Source of the DNA: Galaxea fascicularis
Taxonomy: Eukaryota > Cnidaria > Anthozoa > Scleractinia > Euphylliidae
Length of the DNA stretch: 64,000 nt
Reading direction: 5' to 3'
Assembly (NCBI GenBank): GCA_948470475.1
Contig: OX419343.1
Span: forward strand, 24,981,802-25,045,801
Shown piece after piece: positions 12,808 through 26,109 of the stretch. The notes beneath the pieces were generated by a model. That model searched no databases, was not told the origin of the DNA, and saw only the letters and a program-made list of their open reading frames with translations. Each line of letters starts with the position of its first letter. Position 1 is the stretch's first letter. A program made the position numbers and the translations under genes.

Positions 12808-13839
12808 TACGACATCTAGAGTTTGACCAACGACGCCGAAAATGGTTTATTATTTTGTACAATTTTTCATAAAAAAAAACCAGAGGATATCTCGACAAAT
12901 GTTTGTTTTCTTGTCATAAACAACCTGTTTACTACTTCTGATAATTCAGTTGTTGTCTGATGGCATGGCAGTAGAAGCTGAAGGTTTCGTTTGTGAGTAC
13001 GTTCCTGGTTGTTTCAGTACTAACAGGTTCTTCCGACTGGCGCCATTGAAAGCAAAACCTTCCAATTTGTCGACTATTCGGACAATTAGAAGTTCGAAAA
13101 CTTATTGCTTAACTTATTTCTCCTGGGAAGTGACAGTTAACGGTAAAAATGGGAAGACGCTTAATACCGTGCTTTATCACGTTGAAGAAGAGTGATCACT
13201 GATGCATGAAGTTATTTGATGGCCGACGATCAGTGTTATACCGAGATGTTCTAACTCAAACGACCAAGTGTCAAAAGAAAAACTTTAAATGTACTTTCCA
13301 CTTAGACACTAAAGTAAAAGAGGCTGACGTGCGCACATAAAGAGGAGGAGGAGGAAATAGTCGTTATGCATCTTCGTGCGTAAATTTGTAATTAACTTTC
13401 CTGACACGCGACTTGGGGGATTCAAACCTCGTTTGCTGCTCTATTCAATGGTTCGAAGAGACACTCCTCATATCAAACCAATTATTCTTACCTTTAAGAA
13501 ATAGCCTTCTCAGTGGAGCAGATTGTATGAGCTATCCTCGTTGCCTTTTTAGCACAATTGTCAAACACCTTTTTATTTTATTACTGTTTGCCTTTTTGTA
13601 TTGACCACAGGAGTAGCGTAGGTGGGCTCACTGTGTGTTCTTCATTTAAATCTGACATAGGATGGATTTTGTTGTCATTCATTTGACAACCCTCATGGCC
13701 ATTGAAAACTAATGCTTGTTCGGGGATTTTAGATAGTCATCCAATAAGGGTTTCAAACTGTCTTTGTTTTCTTAAGTATTTTGCCCCAATGAGGGACACT
13801 CCGTTAACATCCTTATAGAAAACGCCATTATTAGAGAAC

Positions 13840-16165
13840 AATTTTATAACTATGTAACCTTTCTTAGTATATTCGATAACGAAATACTGGCATCAACATA
13901 TACAGAATATTTAAATCCTTTGTTGATGGCACATTGCATCAGCGTCAGTATAAGGCATACTCTGATTCGCTCTTTAGCGTCTTCGGCCTGCTCAAGGATT
14001 GTAAGCTGACATCACCGAAATTAATTTAAACCACCCTCAATGCATACAATTGCCCTGACACTATTAGCTGAGTTATGGTTGGTCAACTGCGACTTCCAGG
14101 GCAAGGAGGTGCGCCAAATGTGGGAGCATGGGTTAAATGCCACCAGGGGAGGTGGCAGCGGCGAAACTGCGATTTGAAGCGAAGGTCGCAACGAATGCAC
14201 AACACGACGTAATTTAAAGAACTTAGCCTTTCCCGTGAGACGGGCTAATCAATTATGTTTACAGTGAGAATAGGCATTGAACAACACAACTGGTTTATCA
14301 GTAATAACTTTAAAATGAAGGATAAGCTTCTAATCAAAGGCTTTTCTTTTTATTGCACAATGAAGAGTAAACACAGAATAGGTTGACTTTTATTCTTATT
14401 CAAATAGTAACTTGGTCGTTTAAACTACCGTTGAAAAGTTGGGGGTTCGTTGACAGATTTTCCTATGTTACCGCAATAAGTACACAGTCTTTTAATTTGA
14501 GAAAGTGAACCGCATGTCTGTTGGGAGACGTTTTCTTTGACACTTCACTGACTTCGCATTGTTCAAAACCTGGCAACAATAACTTATGAGAAGAATTTAC
14601 CACACGTTTACTCTACACGAGGGCTAAATTTGCCATTTCTTGTCACTCAACAAAACAGGTTTTTCCTTGACAAGTTTTCCTTTTATCGGTTCTCAAGTTT
14701 TTAGCCTAGAGAAATGCCAAGGGAGGACTTTCCAACTGCGTTTTGTCCTCACAAGAAAATTAATTTTTAATTGTTTTTATTGAAAGTTTGGGGACATGAA
14801 AATTGTCCGGAACAGCCTTAGCTGTTTGTCTCTTTTAAATAGAATTTGAATAATACTAGATATAAGTAGCGCTGGAAAACAGCTCAAAAGGAACTAGACC
14901 GGAACCTCTCCGATGACAAGTTTTACATTTAACAATCAGCGTTCTTTTGTTTCAGGCCAAATTTGCAATTAATTGAAAATAAGGATGTTGGTTACTAATT
15001 AAACTTCAGAAAACTTAATGCTATGATTGTTTGAACACTGCCTCTCTAAACCCATTTTGTAAAACGGAGGAAAGACTTTTCCACAATACTCTTTAAGTTT
15101 ACGAGAAAAAACACCGTCAGGATCGTGACCAAAGATCGTGTAGATAGAACGTCGAAGTCTCCAAGTGAGAAAGAAGGACTTGTTTCATTTTATGGGATTT
15201 ATTTGACGGATAATGAAAACTTTTTATAATACAATTTTGGTTTCCTGTGATAAAAATCTTCTCAAATGGGCTATCAATTTCGCAACATCTTCCTTGACGA
15301 ATGCTAACTATAGTTAGTAATACGCACTAGAAATAATTAATAATTATCCAGAAAGCAATTTTATAGCTAGATAACATGAGTTTTTAGTTTATTCCATGAT
15401 GAAATCCTAAAGTCAATAGACAGAAATAATCAGTTATATCATTTGTTCAGTGATGACACGTTGCACTGACAAAGCGTCAGTAAGAGGCCCTGATCAGTTG
15501 AGTCTTCAACGTCTTCGGTTACGTTTGTCTTGCCCTGTACGCTGACTTCAGTCACCGTGATTTTAAAATGAAGGAACTCACGCGCACCTGTTCGCGCTTC
15601 TGCATGTATTTTAGTACCTATTTCCCCCAGTCGTTTCCAGGGCTTAGTTTTTGTTGGAAATAGGGAGGGACGATTAATGCTCTGGGAGGGCGAAATTAGT
15701 TGGCTAGTAAACTTTCATTTAGAGTGTCCACGGTTTAGCAAAGAATATTTCCATGGAGAAAATCAACCCGCTTAGCTTTCACCAAAATTCGATCTACAAT
15801 TAAACGTAGTGAAAGCGGTATCCCCCTGCAATTTATGATAATTCTATATGGTTAAACTAATTGAAAAGTTAATAAAATCTCGGGGCGCCACTGACAAGTA
15901 ATGAAACCTTTTAGTAATTCAATTTGCATTTGTTTCTTGACAGCGTAAAAGGTTCTCAACTTTCTTGAAGAATGCTAAGAGGTAATATATATTGGAAGTA
16001 AAATCCAGTAAACAAATTTAAACCTAGATAACGTGTTGTTTTAGTATATTCGATCATGAATTTCTGAAATACTTAGTCTTTAACATACAGACATTATGTC
16101 GATGGCACGTTGCAATAAAGCGTCAGTAAAAGGGATACTCTGATTGGCTCTTAAGAGGGCATTCC
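13840..16165. repeat. Diverged repeat units
   Basis: At least three related segments occur at about 13850-13990, 15365-15530 and 16025-16160. They share the order: AGTATATTCGAT-like block, a ...GATGGCACRTTGCA block, then GCGTCAGTA and ATACTCTGATT-like blocks. A second unit (TAATGAAAACTTTTT followed by TTTC-TTGACA) occurs near 10275, 15213 and 15897. They look like old copies of one interspersed or tandemly duplicated repeat. Confidence 0.45.
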
Positions 16166-16460
16166 GATTAAACGCCTTGTTTTCAGTACATTTCAGCACA
16201 TTTCCTCCTAAATCTCGCCTCGATTTTATAATATCAAAAAATGGCTCCATTCTGTTGAAGTCCTTGCTACAGTACATGTCTGTGGATTTCTTGGTAAATT
16301 TTGGATTGTTTGGAAGAAATGATAGTTGGGGATTGGAAACTAAGTAAAGTTAGAAAATATTTGATTTCAAGGTGGTTGAAAATTAGTAGACAAAGGCCAG
16401 ATAGTCCGCCATCACAACAACGTGTCCCTGAGCCCATTGGCGGACTAACGGATTTATGTG

Positions 16461-16651
16461 TACAGTGAAACCCTGCCATACGACCACCCCGTTAATACGA
16501 TCACCTTGTCATTACGACCACTTTTTTGTGGCCCGAACTGCATAAGCCCACTTGTTTTCTTAGTTGAAAGCCCCGTTAATCCGACCACCCCGTTGATACG
16601 ACCAAAGTTTCATGTCTCGACGGTGGTCGTATTAACGGGGTTCTACATGTG
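16461..16651. mobile_element. Pogo/Tigger-like MITE
   Basis: The left end TACAGTGAAACCCTGCCATA is followed by CGACCACCCCGTTAATACGA. The right end carries the reverse complement form GGTGGTCGTATTAACGGGG followed by TTCTACATGTA. The CAGT-AAACC and 'taatacgaccacc' pattern is characteristic of pogo-type Tc1/mariner elements. TA at both borders is consistent with a TA target. No transposase is present. Confidence 0.65.
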
Positions 16652-17722
16652 TATCCTAGGCTACCCTTTTTTCTTTCTTTCATTCTCAATTCACCCCATT
16701 TACCCTCAAATTCAACCGGAATGCTCCCTTTAGGGTCTTCGGTTTTGTTCATGCGTTCCATGTAAGCTGGCAACATCGTGTTTAAGTATGTGGGAGCTCA
16801 CTAGTTTGTCTGTGTTGAAATCATGTGCCCACGCCACGCAGGCCTGTTTGCTTTGGTGTCATATGTTCGTTTGATAGGTATGGACGGCCGGCACCGCCAA
16901 AAATACAAGAATATCAAACGGCACAGACTAAACACCACTAGTGGTTTAGTGATGGTTTACGAAGTGGAATAAATGATTTAGAAATGATACTGTCGCATTA
17001 CAAATAGATAGGTGTTCGTGTGTAAAATGGTTTACTCAAACAGTGAATGATTTAGACAATTTAGAGATGGTTTACTCACCGATGTCAAAACGGATCAGAC
17101 TAATAAGGATCGGTTTATTTAACTGAGAATCCATCTGTCTACGATGTGTGTGATTTTGTGCCGGGTTGAAGTGAATGACAAACGATTTAGCTCACCGACA
17201 AATGGTTCAGTGTACTGTCAAATGATTTAACGCAGAGACAAATAGTGCAATAGCCGCGCGATTGATTCAGTACAAGGGCAACTCATTTGTGAAAAAAGCG
17301 AAACAGTGTACCCTGCGCGACGAACCGCCAAAAATACAACAGTGAAATGGACAAGTCAAAACTGAAATGGAATAGTCTATGTGGGATCTGACGTCAAGAT
17401 TTGACGTCATACAAACAAATTTGGTGGCAAATGATACATTTGTACTTTTGTGAACTCAGGTAAGTTTACTTCTTTTCATTTTATTATGTAAAGCATTTCT
17501 GCCCTGTCATTATTGGGATGTTAAGGGTCATTTTTTGCTGTTCATGCAAGAACTTAAAACGCTGTCATTACAAGATAGCTTCTATGCAGAGCAACTTTTA
17601 TTCGTCAACACACACCAAGTTAAATATACTGACTAGCGAAACGCAAGTAACATCACCTGTTTTTAACATTATCCGGCATAACTAGAATCACATCTAGCTC
17701 ATCACATCTACAACTCATTTCC

Positions 17723-17777
17723 TCAACCTCGTTCCCAGGCCTTTACTCCAGATAGGGAAAGCCCTGGGAACGAGGTT
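17723..17777. repeat. Small hairpin insertion with 10-bp target duplication
   Basis: Arms AACCTCGTTCCCAGG and its inverse surround a ~20-base loop. ACTCATTTCC precedes the hairpin (17713-17722) and follows it (17778-17787), which looks like a 10-bp target-site duplication. Confidence 0.6.
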
Positions 17778-18230
17778 ACTCATTTCCAGTGCAGATGCAT
17801 ATGTGGAATGCTGTCTTCATTTTTGAAGTCGTGTGCCATTTATACTACTAATGTACACTAGCTGTCTTCACACTAAAATCAGGTGTTATATGCTGTAGCT
17901 GGCTTCCAGCGAGATTCAGCGCACAACATGTCAACCTGTAGAGATACATAAAAATAATAGTGATCATTATCGTTATTTTGTTTGTCGGGGTCATCGTATC
18001 CGTTACAGTTATGGTAAGTGCTATTGTCATCATCATCATCATCATCAATACTTTTGTTCTATCCAATAATAGAGTACGTCAGTTTATCAGTTATATACCA
18101 GTGCGAAATTTTGAGTGTCCCAAAACCACGAATGTAACTATATCATAACTAAATGGTTATCATGCTTCATATGAAGCCCATCAGACCTTTGAAGCCAACT
18201 GTAGAGAACACACCTTAGAGTCCCTAAGAA

Positions 18231-20990
18231 TTATTTTTTTGCATAACCTTTAACCCTCGCACGTACAAACAAACCGCTACTCCCACCGTTGTACAAAAGG
18301 AGTGGGTTACGTGGCCGCCCTCCCAAACCACCTGATTTTTTTCCTTTTTCTGCAACAATTTTTCATGCTGGGTGAATTGTCATAGGACTTTTACCAAATT
18401 AATGAGCTCTTTTTTAATTAACTGAATAAGCTCTTCTTTTCAAGTTAAACTTCAGCACGCAGACGGTGCATAGTTCTTTTGGTGGTTAACTTACTGCACG
18501 TCTTGCAACAACCTCCTCTTCTGACAGGCCTTCTGCATTTAGTGGGAACACACACCAAACTAACGGCTACGCAGGAAGCTATATTTGCCCTCCCTTCTTC
18601 ATAACATGTACCAGAATAGCCCCCGCATGTACAGGACCAGCACAGTGAATAGTTTGAGCCACGGACCAGCTCTTCCCAAGTATCCCCAGGCTGCATGTTG
18701 TTTCTGCAGGGCACACATTCTAAAAAAAGCCAAAGCATGTTTCAGAGAAAGTTCAAAACACCGCCAGTTTCTTATCATAACAGTTCAACACAACAGCTTT
18801 TTACAAAAGGGTCATCATTGTTATTGTAATTTTGTCGCTGTGAAACGTGGGGAAATGTGAAGCGCTCTTCTCATGCTAAGGGCGTGGCCTGGAGCTCGTC
18901 ATAAGAGTTCTGCATCATGTATACCCCTTCGAAATATACAAGCCTCGTGTCCAACTGAAAGGAGTACCATTTTTAATTGCTATTCCCTAGTAGTGAAGCC
19001 CTTGAATGAGGGTCCCCTATACTTTTTTCGTGAAACGTGATTGGGACTATTTTTTTCTCGTGAAACGCGATTTAGGTTTATTTGTTCATTCGTGATTCGT
19101 GATTGCCGATATTTGCTTTATCGTGAACGTGAACGAATTTTGGGAATTATCCGTGACGCGTGAACAGTCTCAATATTTTTCGTGAATGCATTTTCCAAAG
19201 TGGTATAGGGGACCCTCTTCAATGCATGATGGTCCGACTGATGAGTGATGAATGATAGAAACTCGAGTTCTCATTACTCCACCGACTGTTTAGTTAGAAG
19301 AGAAAGGCACCGCTTTTTCAACCAATGAGAAAGGAAACCAGATACAATTAGCAATTTATTTTCTTTTTTCACCAAATCTTGACTTTTTATGGGCTTTGAA
19401 ACTGAGCATCATTTGTTTCATGACCGAGTCAGAAGGGCGTGGGTCTATTCCTGACTTGACGTCACAAACTGATTTGCATCGCATTTAAAACTCTTTGTGA
19501 ACGTGTATGCAAAGAAATTTGTGACGTCAAATCAGGAATAGATTCACTCCCCTTCTGACTCGGTCGTGAAACAAACGATGTTTGGTTATTCGCAAGTTGT
19601 GAAGCCTATAAAAGGGCCAGATTTATTTAAAAAAAAAAAAAAAGGAAAGGAAAAAAAGGCCGCAATGCGTTTCCAACAGGTGTAATGATTTATTTTAGCA
19701 AAAAAAAATATTTTGGCGTTAGGGGCACTTTTATTTACTACACTCAATTTGAAACCAGTGTAGAATAGTGTACCAACGTAAGTGCGTGTCGTAGTGCGCC
19801 TACATAATAGAGATAAAAGGCTCTCGATTCAATAATCATAGTGCGCAGTTCTCTGAACATGTTATAATGAGACTATAACAGACCTGAGAGAAAATTTCGG
19901 CGTAAACCAGGGTGTTTGTGGAAGCAATGAGATCACAGGCAAAAACTCTATTTGTAAAATCCAGTGGAGGGTTTTCCCTCACACACCTAAGGAGGTAATA
20001 TGAGGTGCGCCCAAGACCGAAGACAGCTGTATTTGCTCTTGGCCTGACTGAAAGAGGCGATGCTATGGAGTGAAACAGAAACATCACAGATGGTGTTCTT
20101 ACTTTCGTCTTCGATTGAAGTCTTCTTTCTTCCCAGATAACGGCTACCCTAGTTATGCAAACGTTTGAAATTGAGATTAAAGGGATGGTTTTACTCTTCG
20201 GTGTGTGTTCTATTGGGAAAATAATAGAAAACTCTTGAGAGAGTTTTTCTTAAAAAAAATCTTAAGGTCAGCTAGTGGTGAAATTGCGGCGGTAGAGATT
20301 GAGGCAGTTTTCCATTCAATTCTGTTTCTACGTTAGAGCTTTCGATCTCGATGCGAGGGCTGTACCCTTAGAAACAAAGAAAAATAGCGACATGTCTAAA
20401 TGAGGTTGTTAAGGAAACATCAACAGATATGGACAGGCCTTGAATCAAAGTTTGCTAAATAGACTTTCCCAAAAAGTCGAGAAGTTTAAGTGGTGGGATT
20501 TGCTTTTGTGGTAAACATTATGAATATCTCAACCTTAATTAAATGCTGTGATAATTTAATTCATTTTATCTTTTGTAGGGTATTGTTATTAAGGCTATCA
20601 TTATTTTCAGCTTTATTTCCCTTTGTTTAGCTAGACGTCTTGCGTGATGGCACCTCTTTGCAGGACTAGAAATTTTTGAATAATTTTACAATATTGAAAA
20701 TCATTGTTAACTAAAATACTCAAATAAGACTTTTTTGAATTGGTCTGTGGACTTGATCATCAACAATTTCGCTTGACAGCGCATTCCAGCCCTTGACAAT
20801 TCTACAGAAATAACAATTCTATGTCTCATGCAGTAAATGTTGCAGTAAATTTTGACATGGAGTTTTGGAAAGCCTTTATGTGACAATAATGAGCACCTGA
20901 CTATACCGTATGAGGTCGTCGTCTTGCGAAGGCGTCTGGGAAGACAAACATGAACAAGCTTAAGGTCACAACAAAAAGAGCAACTTTCAT
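18231..20990 (-). CDS. VWC gene 2: secreted single-VWC protein
   Basis: Predicted exons are 20990-20907 (28 codons with signal peptide MKVALFVVTLSLFMFVFPDA, phase 0 donor ACG/GTATAG), 20148-20103 (46-nt linker, phase 0 to 1, donor A/GTAAGA), 18719-18495 (VWC, phase 1-1) and a candidate last exon 18349-18231 that stays in frame to a TAA. The sum is 474 nt, 157 aa. The VWC module carries CWSCTC and ends CCKTC, with extra cysteines, and has the PGDTW spacing seen in paralogues. The last exon encodes a basic, glycine-rich tail unlike the acidic tails of genes 3 and 5, so it is the least certain part; reading through the VWC donor instead gives a stop at 18445. Two MITEs (19009-19216, 19408-19579) sit in the intron before the VWC exon. 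Here the start ATG-AAA is joined to the signal core in one exon, unlike genes 4 and 5. Confidence 0.68.
19009..19216. mobile_element. MITE-like element in gene 2 intron
   Basis: Terminal inverted repeats AGGGTCCCCTATAC and GTATAGGGGACCCT are exact over 14 bases. The interior has several variants of CGTGAAACGTGATT. Flanks TTGAATG and TTCAATG could be a decayed duplication. Confidence 0.65.
19408..19579. mobile_element. Palindromic MITE in gene 2 intron
   Basis: The two halves are inverted copies. The left begins ATCATTTGTTTCATGACCGA and the right ends TCGGTCGTGAAACAAACGAT. Inner matching blocks TTGACGTCACAAA and TTTGTGACGTCAA flank a short centre. Confidence 0.65.
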
Positions 20991-23767
20991 TCTAAAAGTT
21001 TTGTTCTTTGTACCTGTGGAGAAAGGGAAAAACGGATGGATATTAAAATTGTCATATTTAATATATACGTATCCCGATAACGTGATTACTTGGAATTCTG
21101 TTTTTCCACCCTTACGTTTCTCTGGCTAAACAGAAAATACAGTTTGCCTCAGGGTTCTAAATAGAGGGTGGCACCTGGCGATTCACCGCCGATTACTTTG
21201 TGTTCAAGTCGCTTTTCTTTTATTTGTTTTGTTTCTTCTGGATTTGTTGGAGAGCCTCCTACTTTGTCAGCGTCACCTCCTACTTAAGAATCTATTGAGA
21301 ACCCTGGTGCTTTGTTTACATTTCTTCCCTGTTCGGTCGGTGTTCTTTTGTTACGCTTAATATGATGCTGTTTAGACTTTTAAGAGATTTTATGGAACTG
21401 TCATGCAGTTACATTTACTCCGGTCCGATATGCACTGGTGAGCTGAAAGAGATTCGAAACGGTATATGATCAAGCACTACAGTTATTATCTGTCGTTAAT
21501 TTGCCTTGTTTTTTAACAAAAAAACAAACTCGATAATTATGAGTATGCATCCCGTTCAATCGTTTACCAGATGTGAACTTAATTTCGATGTTCTCTTTCT
21601 TAATTTCACTTAGCTAAATATAAAATTCCACTTTAGTACCTGTGTTACTACTTTCCCTTCTCTCAGCACGGTTTACTTTTGTTTTGTTGGACAAGTTTCT
21701 AAAATTGGCAGGTAAACGGTTGAACAAGCTTGACTTACATAATGCGAATGTTTCCACGGTTCTGTGTTGCATTAGGCAGACCTTATTCACTATACTGTTT
21801 ATGTACCGTTAACCACAAGTTGTGTCTATATATAAATACGCCCAACTAATCTCGCATTCCGACTCTTTGATTTGTTTACTTGGTTGATTACCTATGCCTG
21901 ATGATTGTTTGACAATAATGTGAGTGAGAAAATGCTTTAAAATCGTATTACCCTTTCCAGTTTTAATAAGCGGAGCTGACTCCCCTTTTAGCCCGTGTAA
22001 CTTAGTTTCAAGTGCCAAAAAAAAAACAGCGCCAAAAAAGTAAATATAGACTTTTCTAAGCGCGCGAAATCGGCAATATATTTCTCAATTCGTTCCGCGT
22101 CTTTGATTTAGAAGCATGAACCTATTGTGCATGTATGAAGCATTAATGTGGAAAAAAACTATTTTAATCTTTTCAAGTTGACAGATGCAAATGCAACGTT
22201 TCTATGTTTCTTTTTAAATTATGTTAAGTGTTAATTAGTTTCGCGTCTCTGATTCACAGAAGATTTCGATTAATATCAGCTCAATCTATTCAGTTTTAAT
22301 CCTTGTAAAGGAACGTTTTACTTTATGAATATTTCCCTTTTTTATACTCGTAGTTGTCAGTTAAATTTGTTCAGTGTTTAAAAAATTATTTAAAAGTTCT
22401 TTTACGCCCTAAATCATGTTATACGTGGCCAATAAGTAATGTTCAGTTTTTAAGGGATATCATTAAAAAAAACATTTAAAACTCGTCTCATCTCCACAAA
22501 AGACTGAAATCGCATCAGTTGAATTAAAGAGCGCGTACAAAAACATATACATTCAAGCGAACTTGTGATAACCAATCTCACTGACGTTATTTAACTTGAA
22601 CAATTTTTGTAAAACTCAGATCGTTATGATTTGGAGTTTAAATTGTGACCAAGGTCAACATAGAAAAAGGTATTCGGGTGCCGGATTCAGGAAACCCTAC
22701 AGATAAGACTGATAAGATACCCTATAACAGAAAAATACGACTTTCTTGAGATATGTCCTAAGTGCTATTCACGATTTACAGTGAGTAATATCCATTATAG
22801 GACCGGCGTAACTTAGGCGTCTCCTAACTGCACTGGTTACGGGAAACATCGATTAGTTCCCACAAGCCATTCAAATTACTCAAAATCTCGCATAAACAAA
22901 TAAAACTTCAAGTGTGAATAATCGTACTCGATCTGTTGCTGTACAATTGTTATCAACAATGTCGGAATCCATTCTCCAGGCATCGCGAAATTGTAGGCGG
23001 ACTTAAACCAATGCATACACTGAAAGCTGCCCGAAGCATAAAATCACAAGGCCATGCAATTTTTAATTCCACGGGAATAGGTTGTGAGTAACGTGTGGAT
23101 TTTTCAAACGTTTTTCTTAATAAATGATGTATTTTCACAATTTCCTTCCGGGGAAAACGACATTGCTTCAGCAGATTTTCATTTTCAACTCGAGAAGATT
23201 AGAACGGTCAATTAAAACAATATGGCCGCTTCCCCACATTGAATTTAATACTTACGAGGTCAAATTTGGCCTCCTAAACACAGGAGAAAAATCTAAGTCT
23301 TGACGTAAAATAGGAGTTTTTCGTGAACACGCCGGTCTCAAGTAATATTTGATAGGAGGCTCTTGGGCCTAAGGATGTTTTCGTGAATCCTGCCCCAGAC
23401 ATTTAAAATCTCTCTTACCTCCCAAACCAATGCAATAGTTCAACGCTGTCCCTCCTTCACTGGTTTTCTAGCACTGATGACTACAAACGCCAAGCCAACT
23501 ATTTTATGTCAAACCAAATTGATTGTTTTCGGTTCAGCTACGCAGCTACTGTTTGCTTTGTTTATCGAAACAATACGTATTTCTAATTGGTCATAACATT
23601 CTACCCTTATAATTACTTGCGACAAAAAGTGTAAACAGTGTTCGCCAAACAATTCTTTACAGCCACATTTGAGTTACATAGGCCACAACGTCTGTTTCTA
23701 TAGCGAAGATTCAGTTTGAGTGAGCATTCAGAGTTCAAGTGTATCCGCGATCTCCTACTCTCACTTA

Positions 23768-24301
23768 GGGCCTCTTCATATGAGCCCGGTTAACCGGGTT
23801 GGCTCGGTTACCGAGATGAAATTGGTCTCTGTTCATATGGCGACTTTCAGCCCGTTTTCCGAGATGAAACATTTGAAAAATTGATGACGCGACTATTCAG
23901 GCATGAAATCTTACGGAACAAGCCTGGCGAAAATTTCTCGATTTTCTTTGTTTAAGCAGCCTCAAATTTCCGTTGACTTTACGTTAACTATCAAATGAAA
24001 CTATTCCGAGTTTCATTTTTGAAGAAAAGAGAGGTAAAATCTCGGTAAAGTCATAAAATATCCGTTCTACCACGAAAATGCATTGTATTACTTTCCTCCC
24101 GGTAACCAGGCTGAAGTGTTCATTTGGCAAAAATGTTCGGCCCGGTTCCAGAGATCCCGGTTGGAAAAACCGAGATCTCGGCAACCGAGCCAGCACGCCC
24201 TCTCATATGAACACATCGAATTTTTTACAAACGATTTAGCAGTGTGGCGAGATCTCGAAAACCGGGTCAGCCCGGTCAACCGGGCTCATATGAAGAGGCC
24301 C
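23768..24301. mobile_element. Harbinger-like non-autonomous element
   Basis: The ends GGGCCTCTTCATATGAGCCC and GGGCTCATATGAAGAGGCCC are exact inverted repeats that continue inward with GGTTAACCGGG and its counterpart. TTA flanks both sides (23765-23767 and 24302-24304), matching the 3-bp TWA duplication known for PIF/Harbinger transposons. Length is 534 bp and no transposase is seen. Confidence 0.7.
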
Positions 24302-25389
24302 TTAGATATAAAACTCCCTATTTGTTTGAATAACGACGATCTAGAGTGAGTCACTGGGCATGCGCATATGGAGTGACCATAACAATTGATTATTTCCGAA
24401 CTTTTATACGATGTTGAGTGTGCTCTGCTTGCAGACTCGAAATTCGGTGATACTGGGTTCACGTTGCACTTTGCCCATAATCTACCAGATAGTAAAACAA
24501 AAAAGGAACGTATTGCAGAATAGCTGCATGTCACTTTATCCAGATGTTATGCGAAAGACATTTGACTAGTACGTTCAACATTTAGAATTACGTCATGTGA
24601 TAATTCAGCAACAATCAGTTGTAGTGATTGGTACTTGCTAAAAACTACTGTGTGCCGCAAACTGATTCGTGAGTGCTGAAACAGAATTCAAGACGTTCAA
24701 TTCCTGATGTAGCTTGACTGATAAATGGAACACCTGTACGGTTCACCTTTTTATCAAGGGTGGCATATTTTAAGGAATCATCTCCATGAGAACTAATGGA
24801 AACCCTTATAACGCCTTAGACCTATAACCATTTCTGATTGCTGCAGAAAGTTAAGCTTAAGACAGAAACTGTCACACCTTGAAAAGAGCAACGAAACGCA
24901 TACAAATGTCGTCTTTTTTATGTTTCAGCGTTTATTTTTATCCAACACAATATGTTTCTCACAAAAATAAGCCTATCACAGATTCGACGTAATGTCATTA
25001 CATTGTTATGCAGAATAGCTTAAAATGACGTGACATAGCTCATCAATTCCATATCAAACTCCATCTGAGAGCACACCTGCGATCTTCTACACTGTTACAG
25101 GCTGGTGTTTGAATCACTGTTTGACTTTGTTCCATATACTGTACTAGCGGTGATATAAATTTATTCCACGGAAGAATCCTCCTGTCAAGACAAAAGAATA
25201 AGCACTTAGCTATTAGTTTCAACACTTATTATTTGTTATTGACTTTTCTGTAAATAAAATAAATTAATAAATTAATACGAGTGAAATCAGGAAGTAAGGA
25301 AGCGTATCAGGAAGTAAGCATCACGCAGGTCAAGTCATACGAACGGAAAGTGATTCTAAGCGGCCTAACGTCATTCTGGATATAGCAGG

Positions 25390-25560
25390 GACCTTAAGCA
25401 ACGACGACGGCAACGACAACAAGAACGCCACAATCGCTCTGCACGTGCGTTTACATTTTTGTATTTTTTTCTGTCGTCTTCTGCAAAACATCAACGTGAA
25501 ATGATCAAATTTTGAGTTTTTTCGAGAGCGTGATTGACGTGATAATTAGTGGAGAGTTAC
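25390..25560. repeat. Dispersed repeat, related to 59395-59765
   Basis: Segments GACGGCAACGACAACAAGAA, CAATCGCTCTGCAC and TTTTGTAT...GTCGTCTTCTGCAAAAC match, with divergence, the element at 59395-59765. This copy seems to lack the second terminus. Confidence 0.55.
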
Positions 25561-26109
25561 TGGGGCTGACAACTCTAACAGGGCCTGTTTTGGGAGAAAA
25601 ACAAAATTCTTCCGGGAACCTCGAGATTTTGTCGGAAATCGGGCGGACTCGGTAATTGTTCTGGGAAATGTGACATACTAGTTCAGGGACATTGCAGAAA
25701 AAAATTCGGGACATGAACAAAATTTGAAGGAAATCACAGTTGAAAGCAAAGTCCCTAAAATAATTCGTGATTCATCTATATAGCGATAAACCCTTTACAT
25801 CTCATTTATGACCACAATGTAATTTCTCCTTACCATATCTCTAGTCTGTCAATAATACAGGGCATGAGAATACAGGAATGATCAACAGGGATCAATTGCG
25901 TTGATGTTGATACAAATTATCCATAGATGTAACATGAAATATGTAAGAAATGTAAAGAGAATTTACATGTTGATATTGGGAATTTAAGAATTATTATATG
26001 CATGGAATCAAAAATAATCAACCACCGCTAAGAAACTTCAATTGGACCCTGTACAAAGGAAAGGAGGGCAAGCGCCACCTTCCGTGCCATGAGTTCTTAC
26101 TTTTCACTT

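Larger units (their letters stand above)
9167..18230. other. Long gene-free, repeat-rich stretch
   Basis: About 9 kb separates VWC genes 1 and 2 with no convincing exon on either strand. It holds a hammerhead-like repeat (10917-10941), a ~1-kb inverted-terminus element (11819-12807), diverged repeat units between 10080 and 16160, a pogo-like MITE (16461-16651) and a small hairpin insertion (17723-17777). The open frames are short and AT-rich, without domains. Confidence 0.6.
20991..26109. other. Gene-free stretch between VWC genes 2 and 3
   Basis: No coding exon is supported on either strand. The sequence is AT-rich. Recognisable contents are the Harbinger-like element (23768-24301) and a dispersed repeat (about 25390-25560). 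Confidence 0.55.

Noticed and set aside
17848..18066. Minus-strand frame with a run of methionines, considered as the tail of VWC gene 2.
   Set aside because: The methionines come from a CAT repeat, and the acceptor TCTCTACAG would lead to an immediate stop in the required phase.
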